Below, one piece after another: positions 9,975 through 17,103 of a DNA stretch of 64,000 nucleotides. The DNA is from Leisingera sp. S132 (GTDB lineage Bacteria; Pseudomonadota; Alphaproteobacteria; Rhodobacterales; Rhodobacteraceae). Position 1 is the stretch's first letter, and every line of letters starts with the position of its first letter. Made by a program: the position numbers and the translations under genes. The stretch spans positions 91,272 through 155,271 of the forward strand of contig NZ_CP083556.1 of NCBI RefSeq assembly GCF_025144465.1, in the 5' to 3' direction. Below the pieces are notes generated by a model, which saw nothing but the letters and a program-made list of their open reading frames with translations, made no database searches and was not told where the DNA came from.

Positions 9975-10334
9975 GCAGTGTAGCGAAAACGCCCGGCAGC
10001 CGTACATTCGCTTCAGAAAATGCAGCGAGCGGGTGCAGTCATGTCTGGCCAGACGGTGTCGCTGCTAAGGAGCTCAGGGCTGCAAAGAGCCTGTTCTTTG
10101 CCGTTTAAGCTTGCGCCCCTCCGCCAGAGTCCGGTTCCAGGGACGCTTTCCTACAGCAAGCAAATGCGGGCCCGGTGCCCGTTTGGGCCGGCATTGTTTT
10201 GGCCAATGGCGGCTTCCCACGCATTTCACCCGTCAATGTCTCGCGCAGCATCGGTCAATCCGGACTTAAACCGGTGCTCTGCTGCATCAGGCGTAACTGG
10301 CAGTAAATGCGGCAAAGCCTGCTGCCGGAGGTGA
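9975..10334. other. Intergenic stretch without a recognisable gene
   Basis: About 360 bases between the LuxR-type gene and the scarred CBS/MarR region. A 104-codon frame is open here, but its product is rich in Cys, Ser and Arg, lacks a ribosome-binding site and resembles no family I know. I read this as non-coding or decayed sequence. Confidence 0.5.
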
Positions 10335-10350
10335 TCCGCCCGAAGGCGGA
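10335..10350 (-). terminator. UUCG-type hairpin after the CBS gene remnant
   Basis: On the minus strand this reads TCCGCC-TTCG-GGCGGA, a very stable tetraloop hairpin. It starts 17 bases beyond the stop of the CBS remnant. No T-run follows, so it may be a remnant 3' stabiliser or terminator of the gene the fragment came from. Confidence 0.35.
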
Positions 10351-10366
10351 CCATCAAGTTTGAGCC

Positions 10367-10485
10367 TCAGCCGACGATCATCTGCTTCATGCGCAGGGCT
10401 TCGTATTCCAGCTCCTTCAAGCGGAAGTTCACCACGTCGCCGACGGTGATCATGCCCGCGAGCTTGCCGTCCTTCAGAACCGGCA
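10367..10485 (-). pseudogene. Truncated copy of the CBS-domain gene 3' end
   Basis: The segment 10370-10485 matches 11453-11568, the 3' end of the intact CBS-domain gene, at 113 of 116 bases and in the same orientation. It keeps the reading frame to a TGA stop (10367-10369) and encodes the final CBS beta strands and the closing MKQMIVG. Two of the three differences are synonymous. Upstream of 10486 the similarity dissolves within about 20-30 bases, so promoter, first CBS domain and most of the second are missing. It is a dead fragment left by duplication or recombination. Confidence 0.85.
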
Positions 10486-10524
10486 ACGGTGGAACCGCCG
10501 CCCTGTTCACCGACTCGTGAAGAC

Positions 10525-10887
10525 GTGATAACGCCCGTCCCCCTGCCGCCGCTCAGGTGGTATGATGTGCTGTGAGGGATCGAGATGGCCGGGGAGGACG
10601 GCGTGCGGGCCTATGAGCTGACCCGCAACCTTCTGTTCGAGCAATCCAACCTGTCGCGCATCCTGGCCCAGATGGTGAAACAGGAGCTGGTGCGTGAAAC
10701 CGTGTTTCAACGTGACCGCCGCGGCAAGCTGCTGCACCTCACAGAGACCGGCGCGGCGCTGCGGTTGCAGATGTGGCAAATCTACGGTGCAGCGATAAAA
10801 CAGGCGATGGAACCCTTGGACAGCGCGGAGGATCTGGAGGTGTTTCTGGAACGCCTGCAAAAGACCGGCGGCGGGCCGTTTCCGTGA
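10525..10887 (+). pseudogene. Broken MarR-family transcriptional regulator
   Basis: The frame encodes a MarR winged helix: GVRAYELTRNLLFEQSNLSR (helix-turn-helix), then RETVFQRDRRGKLLHLTETG (wing). Just upstream, in the same frame, PLPPLRWYDVL matches the usual MarR helix before the HTH but is cut by a TGA at 10573-10575, where relatives normally carry Trp. The N-terminal dimerisation helix is absent because the frame runs into the CBS remnant. Translation could restart at ATG 10585 and give 100 aa, but that product lacks the normal dimer interface. A pseudogene is the better reading. Confidence 0.65.
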
Positions 10888-10963
10888 TGAAAAGAAACTG
10901 ACAGCGCCAATCAGAATATAACCTTACAGCGCCGTTACTTGGCACAAATTGGTTGAGCAGTTT

Positions 10964-11395
10964 CTATGGTTTTCCTGGAGTATAGCTGACGGAGACTGCT
11001 TGGGCTCGGATAACCCCGGACAGTCCAAATACCGGCTCGATCTGTAGCTCGTAGACGCCTGTATTCTCACCGGAACGAACCCGTTTCAGGGACAACCCGC
11101 CGATGACATTCTGATGGTTGAATCCTTCAATCTCTAGTTCGAAAATCCGATCCATCGTAAACGTGACAACCGCATGTTTTTCTAGACGATAGTACCCATT
11201 TTCTATCTCACTGGTCATGTTCCTGGTGTGTATGGACAGTTTGGACTTGCCAGAGCGCTTGAGATGTAAATCAAGAACCTCAGCATCATGGAAACCGGGA
11301 ACCCGCCCGAACCACTTAATCAGTTCCGGCCCGCCGTCGACAGTGCCGAAAGCCGAAGCGGTTGCATCTTCATTCATTTCTGAAACTCTTGCCAC
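10964..11395 (-). CDS. Imm50-like immunity-family protein
   Basis: A 143-aa cytosolic protein without signal peptide or membrane segment. The early motif WFGRVPGFHDAEVLDLHLKR resembles the FHDAEV core of Imm50-type immunity proteins, which neutralise polymorphic toxins. The assignment rests on this motif and the size only. The start is GTG 11395; ATG 11377 is an alternative. Base composition is visibly poorer in GC than the flanking genes, which suggests acquisition by transfer. It lies between two copies of a 116-bp repeat and next to a broken MarR gene. No toxin partner is seen. Confidence 0.5.
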   Translation of the reverse strand: MARVSEMNEDATASAFGTVDGGPELIKWFGRVPGFHDAEVLDLHLKRSGKSKLSIHTRNMTSEIENGYYRLEKHAVVTFTMDRIFELEIEGFNHQNVIGGLSLKRVRSGENTGVYELQIEPVFGLSGVIRAQAVSVSYTPGKP

Positions 11396-11404
11396 AATTC
11401 AATC

Positions 11405-11443
11405 CGCGGGAAGGAAAGCGCGATCACCGCCGGCCTTCCCGCG
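11405..11443 (-). terminator. Strong stem-loop between the CBS and Imm50-like genes
   Basis: CGCGGGAAGG (11405-11414) pairs perfectly with CCTTCCCGCG (11434-11443) around a 19-base loop. It lies a few bases after the stop of the CBS gene, before the Imm50-like gene on the same strand. No T-run follows, so it may act as a Rho-assisted terminator or an mRNA 3' end. Confidence 0.5.
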
Positions 11444-11449
11444 TCCAGT

Positions 11450-11974
11450 TTAGCCGACGATCATCTGCTTCATGCGGAGGGCTTCGTATTCCAGCTCCTT
11501 CAAGCGGAAGTTCACGACGTCGCCGACGGTGATCATGCCCGAGAGCTTGCCGTCCTTCAGAACCGGCAGGTGGCGGAAGCGGCCCTCGTTCATCACCTTG
11601 GCGACGTCAATCAGCAGGTCGTCCGGCGCGCAGGTCTTGACCTCGCGCGTCATGATCTCCTCGACCAGCTGCGGCAGTGTGTGGCCCGGCGTGTCCGCCA
11701 GGCGGCGCACGATGTCACGTTCCGACAGGATGCCTTGCAGCGTGCCGTTCTGGTCGGTGACGACCAGCGCGCCGATGCGCTTTTCCTTCAGCGCCTCCAC
11801 CGCGTGGCCAACTGTGTCATTGGGGCGGATTGCAAAGATCGCGTCGCCCTTGGCATCCAGCAGACTGGCGACGGTCGATTGGCCGTGTGACAAATTCGAC
11901 TCGGCCGACTGGCTGTGGCTTTCCTGCCCGGCCTTGTCGCCCCGGGTGGGAGGCTGGTATGAGAACGGTGCCAT
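11450..11974 (-). CDS. Two-CBS-domain protein
   Basis: A 174-aa stand-alone CBS-pair protein. The first CBS domain covers about residues 45-100 (AIFAIRPNDTVGHAVEALKEK, then GALVVTD and ILSERDIVR) and the second about 108-165 (PDDLLIDVAKVMNEGRFRHLPV, then GMITVGDVV). Such pairs bind adenine nucleotides and regulate partner proteins; the partner is unknown. The first 35 residues are polar and low in complexity and may not be conserved, so a later start is possible. A 116-bp copy of the 3' end lies about 1.08 kb downstream. Confidence 0.85.
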   Translation of the reverse strand: MAPFSYQPPTRGDKAGQESHSQSAESNLSHGQSTVASLLDAKGDAIFAIRPNDTVGHAVEALKEKRIGALVVTDQNGTLQGILSERDIVRRLADTPGHTLPQLVEEIMTREVKTCAPDDLLIDVAKVMNEGRFRHLPVLKDGKLSGMITVGDVVNFRLKELEYEALRMKQMIVG

Positions 11975-12086
11975 GCGCGGGGTCTCCTCCTGTATCCTGC
12001 ATCAGGTCATGCCCCCATCTTAACGGCGGATTATGATCCGGGAAGGGGCGAAATGACGCGAGCGCTAACAACAGCGGAAAAACAAC

Positions 12087-12275
12087 ATGTTCGAAAGCCT
12101 CTACCTGACCCCCGTGACCGGCGCGCTGACCGTGTTCCTGGTAGTGGTCTGCGGCCATCTGTACCGGCAGAACTGGAAGAGTGAAGCGCCCAACGCGCGG
12201 CTGCGGGCCTGGCTGTACGGGCTGCCGGCGGCGATTGGCCTCTTGGCACTGGCTTTTCTGCCGCTGAAGTTCTGA
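12087..12275 (+). CDS. Small two-helix membrane protein
   Basis: 62 aa with two predicted transmembrane helices (about residues 8-26 and 42-60) joined by a short basic loop. It resembles conserved small hypothetical proteins of Rhodobacterales, but I cannot name a function. It ends 79 bases before apbE on the same strand, so it may share that transcript. Confidence 0.6.
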   Translation: MFESLYLTPVTGALTVFLVVVCGHLYRQNWKSEAPNARLRAWLYGLPAAIGLLALAFLPLKF

Positions 12276-12354
12276 CATCCCCTCTGACGCCCTGTTTGAC
12301 TCTGCCGCGGGGCAGGGGCATAGCTGCGCCAGTTTTGCTGCCGGAGGTTGCCGA

Positions 12355-13401
12355 ATGCCCAGCTTGATGCCCAGAAAACTCCTGACCGCCCTGACCCTGC
12401 CCGCAGTGCTGGCCATGTCCGGCTGCTGGTTCGGCAGCGATCCGGAAGAGGTGCGGCTGACGGGCGAAACCATGGGCACCACCTACAGCGTGATTGCGAT
12501 TGGCGAGGATCTGGACGCCGGGGCGCTTGGGTCCGCAGTCGAGGGCACCCTGGCGTCGGTCAATGCCAGGATGTCGAACTGGGATCCGGCCTCGGAGGTT
12601 TCCACCTTCTCAGCCGCGCGCAGCACGGCGCCGGTGCGGGTGTCTCCTGAGTTTGCCCATGTGCTGGCGGCGGCGGGCGACGTGCACGCCAAGACAGGCG
12701 GCAAGTTCGACGTGACCCTCGGCCCGCTGATCGAGCTGTGGGGCTTTGGCCCGCGCAAGCCCGAGGACCCGGTGCCGTCAGATACGGCGATTGCCAAGGC
12801 GCTGGAGGGCGTCGGCCAGGCGCGGCTGCTGGTGCTGGATGCGGACGCCGGAACGCTCAGGAAATCTGCGCCGGAAACCGGCATCAACCTGTCGGCCATT
12901 GCCAAAGGCTATGGCGTGGATGCGGTGGCGGAAGCGCTGCAGGGGTTTGGCGTCGAGCATTACATGGTCGAGATCGGCGGTGATCTGGTGACCAAGGGCG
13001 AAAACGCCAAGGGCGAGGCCTGGCGCATCGGCATCGAGAAACCGGATGCTGCAGCGCAGACCGTGCAGCTGATCGTGCCGGTCAGCAACTATGGCCTGGC
13101 GACCTCAGGCGACTACCGCAATTACTTCGAGCATGAGGGCACCCGCTATTCCCACATCCTTGATCCAGTGGCCGGGCGGCCGGTGACCCATGCGACCACC
13201 TCTGTCACGGTGATCGCAGAAAACGCCATGCTGGCGGATGCCTGGGCCACTGCAATGCTGGTTCTGGGCCGCGAAAACGGGCTGAAGCTTGCTGAGGAGC
13301 ATAAACTTGCCGTGTTTTTCATTGATCGGGACGTGCAAGCCGGGCCGGATGCCTATATGACAGCGGCAAGCAGCGCGTTCGAGGCGCTGACCGCAAACTA
13401 A
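12355..13401 (+). CDS. apbE: FAD:protein FMN transferase ApbE (lipoprotein)
   Basis: 348 aa. ApbE transfers FMN from FAD onto a threonine of target flavoproteins such as NqrB, NqrC and RnfG/D. It starts with a lipoprotein signal peptide whose lipobox AMSGC ends near residue 24, placing it in the periplasm. Family motifs visible are TGETMGTTYSV, the FAD-site EIGGDLVTKG and the C-terminal ADAWATAMLVLG. ATG 12355 is supported by GGAGG seven bases upstream. nqrM follows 34 bases later, so the likely target is Na+-translocating NADH:quinone reductase, although no nqr structural gene is in the window. Confidence 0.95.
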   Translation: MPSLMPRKLLTALTLPAVLAMSGCWFGSDPEEVRLTGETMGTTYSVIAIGEDLDAGALGSAVEGTLASVNARMSNWDPASEVSTFSAARSTAPVRVSPEFAHVLAAAGDVHAKTGGKFDVTLGPLIELWGFGPRKPEDPVPSDTAIAKALEGVGQARLLVLDADAGTLRKSAPETGINLSAIAKGYGVDAVAEALQGFGVEHYMVEIGGDLVTKGENAKGEAWRIGIEKPDAAAQTVQLIVPVSNYGLATSGDYRNYFEHEGTRYSHILDPVAGRPVTHATTSVTVIAENAMLADAWATAMLVLGRENGLKLAEEHKLAVFFIDRDVQAGPDAYMTAASSAFEALTAN

Positions 13402-13435
13402 CGCCGCGCACCAAGCATCCTGCGAGGGACACCAC

Positions 13436-13681
13436 ATGAGCACCTTTCTTCTGGCCTTCATCCTGCTGCTGATCGTCACCCTGGGCATGTCACTGGGGGT
13501 GATCCTGATGGGCAAGAAGATCAAGGGCAGCTGCGGCGGCCTGAATGCGATCTCGGGTGCCGACAAATGCGTGGTCTGCTCCAAGGATGTCGACCCCGAC
13601 AGCCCGCTGCGGGACAAGCTGCAGTGCAAGCGCGCGCGCAAGATGGTCGAGCAGATGGAACGCGAGGCGCAGCAGGCCTGA
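13436..13681 (+). CDS. nqrM: Na+-NQR maturation protein NqrM
   Basis: 81 aa with one N-terminal membrane helix (about residues 3-24) and a Cys-rich tail: GSCGGLNAI, then KCVVCSKD, then LQCKRARK. This is the pattern of NqrM (DUF539), needed for maturation of the Na+-NQR complex, probably for its iron site. GAGGG lies upstream of the ATG. It pairs with apbE here, the arrangement usual at the end of nqrABCDEF operons. Confidence 0.93.
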   Translation: MSTFLLAFILLLIVTLGMSLGVILMGKKIKGSCGGLNAISGADKCVVCSKDVDPDSPLRDKLQCKRARKMVEQMEREAQQA

Positions 13682-13706
13682 GCCGGCTGCGGCGTCCAGT
13701 TTCAGC

Positions 13707-15116
13707 CTATTCTGAAGGTTTCACCGCCACGACAGCGCTGCCCGGATCCTGGTGCGGCGCCCATCCCTTGCCCAGCGAAATCTGCAGGCTGGCCCAGGCC
13801 AGCGCCAGATCGCGCCGTGCGGCGATCAGGGCCAGTTCGTTGTCTCGCAGCGCTTCTTCGGTGTTCAGCAGGTCGAACAGGGTGATTTCGCTGGCCCTGA
13901 AGGTTTCACGCGCAAGATCGGCAACCTTGGTTCCCAGATTGACGGCGCGGGCCTGGGCGGCGGTGCGTTCGCGGGCGGCGCGCAGGCTGCTTTGCTGCGA
14001 CTGGACCTCTTCCACCGCGGCCCTGACCGCGGCGCGGTAGTCGTATTCGGTCGCCTTGGCCTCGGCGATGGCGCTTTTGTGGAAGGCGCGCAGCACCGGG
14101 CGGTTGAACAGCGGCAGGTTCAGCACCGGGCCGATCTGGTAGAGAGCGCCGGTGCCGCGGGTGGCGCGCACCGAGCCGGAGATCTCCAGCGAGGGATAAA
14201 GCTCCGCTTCGGTGACACCGATATCGGCGGCGGCGCTGCGCAGCTGGGCTTCGGCCAGCAGCACATCGGGGCGGTTGCGCAGCAGGGTTGCAGGCACGCC
14301 CAGTTCCGGCTGGCTGGCGGGGTATGGCTGGCCATAGCTGCCCTGCATCATCGCAAAGATCTCTGCCGCGTCGCGGTCGAGCAGGGTTGCCAGGGCAAAG
14401 ACAGAGGATTCGTAGCTGGCAATGAAGCCGGGCAGGTCCGCCTTGGCGCTGGCAACCTGAAGCTTGGTGCGCTCCACATCCAGCGCCAGCAGGGCGCGGG
14501 CCGCCTGCAGTTCTTCCACTGTTGCCAGGATCTGCTGGCGCAGCTGGATCGTCTGGCGGGTCACGGCGGCGCCGCGCTGGAAGAACCGCGCCTCAATGTA
14601 GGTGCGGGTGATGGCTTCGATCAGCGCCAGCCGGGTGGTGGCCATCCGGTAGAACTCCGCGTCGCGGTCTGCCACCGCCCTTTCGGAGCGGCGCTGGAAT
14701 TCGCCGAAGAGGTCAAAGACATAGGTTGCGCCGACCTCTGCCGTGTCGGTGCTGGTGGTGCCGTTCTGGGATTCGCGGCGCGCAAAGACGGAGCTGCCGT
14801 CCAGATCGCCGTTGACTTGCTGCGGCCGGCCGGTGCCGCGGCGCAAGGCCTCTGCCGAGATCAGGCGTTCCTTGGCGGCCTTGAGCCCCAGGTTCTGCTG
14901 CAGTCCCGCGGTGATCAGCCGGTTCAGGGTGGCATCGTTCAGACCCCGCCACCATGTTTCCGAGGCGCCCTTGGCGGTGGCATAGCTGCGCGACTGGTAA
15001 TAGCTGGCCGGCACCGCGAAATCCGGGCGGTGGTAATCAATGCCGACAACAGTGCAGCCGCACAGAAAAGTGCCTGCTAGCAGCACGGAACGGGCTGTCC
15101 AACGGGGTTTGCTCAT
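13707..15116 (-). CDS. TolC/NodT-type outer-membrane efflux lipoprotein
   Basis: 469 aa, an outer-membrane factor of the NodT family that forms the exit duct of tripartite pumps. The N-terminus carries a lipoprotein signal with lipobox LCGC near residue 20, followed by GIDYHRPDFAVPASY, a typical NodT opening. Two OEP repeats follow (about 60-240 and 265-455), rich in Ala, Gln and Arg heptads, and the motif LLRNRPDVLLAEAQLR is characteristic. No adaptor or RND/ABC pump gene is adjacent, so its inner-membrane partner is unknown. Confidence 0.9.
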   Translation of the reverse strand: MSKPRWTARSVLLAGTFLCGCTVVGIDYHRPDFAVPASYYQSRSYATAKGASETWWRGLNDATLNRLITAGLQQNLGLKAAKERLISAEALRRGTGRPQQVNGDLDGSSVFARRESQNGTTSTDTAEVGATYVFDLFGEFQRRSERAVADRDAEFYRMATTRLALIEAITRTYIEARFFQRGAAVTRQTIQLRQQILATVEELQAARALLALDVERTKLQVASAKADLPGFIASYESSVFALATLLDRDAAEIFAMMQGSYGQPYPASQPELGVPATLLRNRPDVLLAEAQLRSAAADIGVTEAELYPSLEISGSVRATRGTGALYQIGPVLNLPLFNRPVLRAFHKSAIAEAKATEYDYRAAVRAAVEEVQSQQSSLRAARERTAAQARAVNLGTKVADLARETFRASEITLFDLLNTEEALRDNELALIAARRDLALAWASLQISLGKGWAPHQDPGSAVVAVKPSE

Positions 15117-15425
15117 GGTTTGCCTCAGGGCGCCCTTTTTCGCGGGCTTTCAGGCAGGATAGCCATGGCGGGCGTGGTCCGCGAAGCGGTTCCGGCGCTG
15201 AGCAGCGTCTTTCCCGGTTACTGATGCGCCTATCCCACAGCTGTGCTTTGTCGGAAAATGACCTGCCGGCTGGCGGTTTTGGCCTTTCCTGCACTGAAAA
15301 AGGCGGGCAGGCTGCCGGACCAGACCCGCCCTTCCCAACCAGTGGCAGCGGCAGGTGCTTCAAAATGCGCTGCGCCCTTGCCCCAACCTCAGCCGCCCCG
15401 GCGGTGCAACAGTGAGACCAGCCTG
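15117..15425. other. Divergent intergenic region between the efflux and aldehyde dehydrogenase genes
   Basis: About 309 bases that must hold two divergent promoters. I see short GC-rich inverted repeats, such as CCGCC-CC-GGCGG near 15390-15403, but no convincing -35/-10 pair, operator or RNA structure. A longer frame reaches into it from the aldehyde dehydrogenase, but its translation is not protein-like. Confidence 0.4.
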
Positions 15426-16847
15426 ATGGACCTGCAAAAATTCTATATCGGCGGCGCCTGGGTGACGCCGCATTCGGCCCGCGAGTTTCCGGTGCTGAAC
15501 CCGGCCACGGAGGCGCAGATCGGGACCATCATCCTCGGCGACGAGACGGATGTGAACGCCGCGGTGGCGGCGGCCAAGGCGGCGTTTGAGAGTTTTTCGC
15601 AAACGTCGCGCGATGAGCGGATTGCGCTGCTGGAGCGGTTGCTGGAAATCAGCAGGGAGCGGCGCGAGGAGCTGGCGCAGGCGTTGTCTGCCGAGATGGG
15701 AGCGCCGGTTTCGATGGCGCGGGACGCCCAGGCCGATTCGGGGATCGGGCATCTGGAGGGTATTCTGGCGGCGCTGAAGACCCAGGAACTGCGCGAGACA
15801 CTGCCCAATGGCGATATCCTGGTGCGCGAGCCGATCGGCGTCTGCGGCCTCATCACACCCTGGAACTGGCCGGTGAACCAGATCGCGCTCAAGGTGCTGC
15901 CGGCGCTGGCGACAGGCTGCACCTGCGTGCTGAAACCGTCGGAGCACACGCCAATGTCTGCCGCGGTTTATGCACAGATGATCCATGATGCGGGATATCC
16001 TGCGGGGGTGTTCAACCTGATCCATGGCGACGGGCCAACGGTGGGGGCGGGTCTGTCGCGCCATCCTGACGTAGATATGATGTCCTTCACCGGTTCGACC
16101 CGGGCCGGCATCGCGGTGTCCAAGGATGCAGCCGACACGGTGAAGCGGGTGACGCTGGAACTGGGCGGCAAGTCTCCGAACCTGGTGTTTGCGGATGCGG
16201 ATCTTGAGGAGAAGGTCACCGCATCGGTGCTCGAGTGCATGTATAACACCGGCCAGAGCTGCGACGCGCCGACCCGGATGCTGGTGGAGAAAAGCTGCTA
16301 CGATCAGGTGCTGGAGATTGCCCGGGCTGCCGCCGAGGGGCAGGCTATAGGCGATCCGAGCCAGGAGGGCGATCACATCGGCCCGATGTTCGACCGCATC
16401 CAGTACGACCGGGTGCAGGAGATGATCCAGAAGGGCATCGGTGAAGGGGCGACCCTGCTGGCAGGCGGTCTGGGCCGGCCCGAGGGGCTGGACAAGGGTT
16501 GGTATGTGCGCCCCACCGTCTTTGCCGATGTGACCAACGATATGGCGATTGCGCAGCAGGAAATCTTTGGCCCGGTGCTGGTGATCATCCCGTTCGAGGA
16601 TGAGGAGGACGCTATCCGTATCGCCAATGACACGCCTTATGGGCTGGCGGCCTATCTCCAGACCGGCAATCCGGAGCGGGCCGAGCGGGTTGCCGCCCGG
16701 CTGCGGGCGGGGGCGGTGCATATCAACGGCGGCGGCTTCAACTACGGCTCACCCTTTGGCGGTTACAAGCAGTCCGGCAACGGCCGCGAAGGCGGCATGC
16801 TGGGGCTGGAGGATTATCAGGAAGTCAAAACCCTGCATTTTGGCTGA
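15426..16847 (+). CDS. NAD(P)+-dependent aldehyde dehydrogenase
   Basis: 473 aa, ALDH superfamily; oxidises an aldehyde to the acid. Catalytic features are GLITPWNWPVNQ (cofactor region), LELGGKSPNLVF with the general-base Glu, and the nucleophile Cys in NTGQSCDAPTRM. EIFGPVL and the closing GGYKQSGNGREGG are also present. I start at ATG 15426 because the product then begins at the normal family position (MDLQKFYIGGAWV). The substrate cannot be told from sequence; betaine-aldehyde-like or semialdehyde substrates are possible. It stands alone, with 256 bases to the next gene. Confidence 0.92.
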   Translation: MDLQKFYIGGAWVTPHSAREFPVLNPATEAQIGTIILGDETDVNAAVAAAKAAFESFSQTSRDERIALLERLLEISRERREELAQALSAEMGAPVSMARDAQADSGIGHLEGILAALKTQELRETLPNGDILVREPIGVCGLITPWNWPVNQIALKVLPALATGCTCVLKPSEHTPMSAAVYAQMIHDAGYPAGVFNLIHGDGPTVGAGLSRHPDVDMMSFTGSTRAGIAVSKDAADTVKRVTLELGGKSPNLVFADADLEEKVTASVLECMYNTGQSCDAPTRMLVEKSCYDQVLEIARAAAEGQAIGDPSQEGDHIGPMFDRIQYDRVQEMIQKGIGEGATLLAGGLGRPEGLDKGWYVRPTVFADVTNDMAIAQQEIFGPVLVIIPFEDEEDAIRIANDTPYGLAAYLQTGNPERAERVAARLRAGAVHINGGGFNYGSPFGGYKQSGNGREGGMLGLEDYQEVKTLHFG

Positions 16848-16862
16848 GTTCCCCTTCCTCCT

Positions 16863-16902
16863 GGCAGGGTGATGCCGGGAGGGATGCCGCTTGCGGCCTG
16901 CC
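16863..16902 (+). terminator. Possible stem-loop after the aldehyde dehydrogenase gene
   Basis: GGCAGG (16863-16868) and CCTGCC (16897-16902) can pair and enclose a smaller stem GCCGC-TT-GCGGC (16886-16897). There is no T-run. It may end the aldehyde dehydrogenase message. Confidence 0.25.
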
Positions 16903-17103
16903 GGATGCCGTTATCTGGCTTTTATCATGTCGCAATCCGCCAAGCGTGCCGTCTGGCGGCGGCTCAGGATGGAGACATGACAAAGAGCTTCATTCCAAAA
17001 CGCATGGACCGCCGCGCAACCGGGTGCAACCTGGCCGCTGCCTGAGTTCCGTTGCCCTTCGCGGGTTTTGACGGTTTCTCAACGGCGGACATTGGAATGA
17101 CAC

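Noticed and set aside
10020..10334. A 104-codon frame between the LuxR-type gene and the CBS remnant
   Set aside because: Cys/Ser/Arg-rich product without RBS or homologue I know; lies in a decayed intergenic region.
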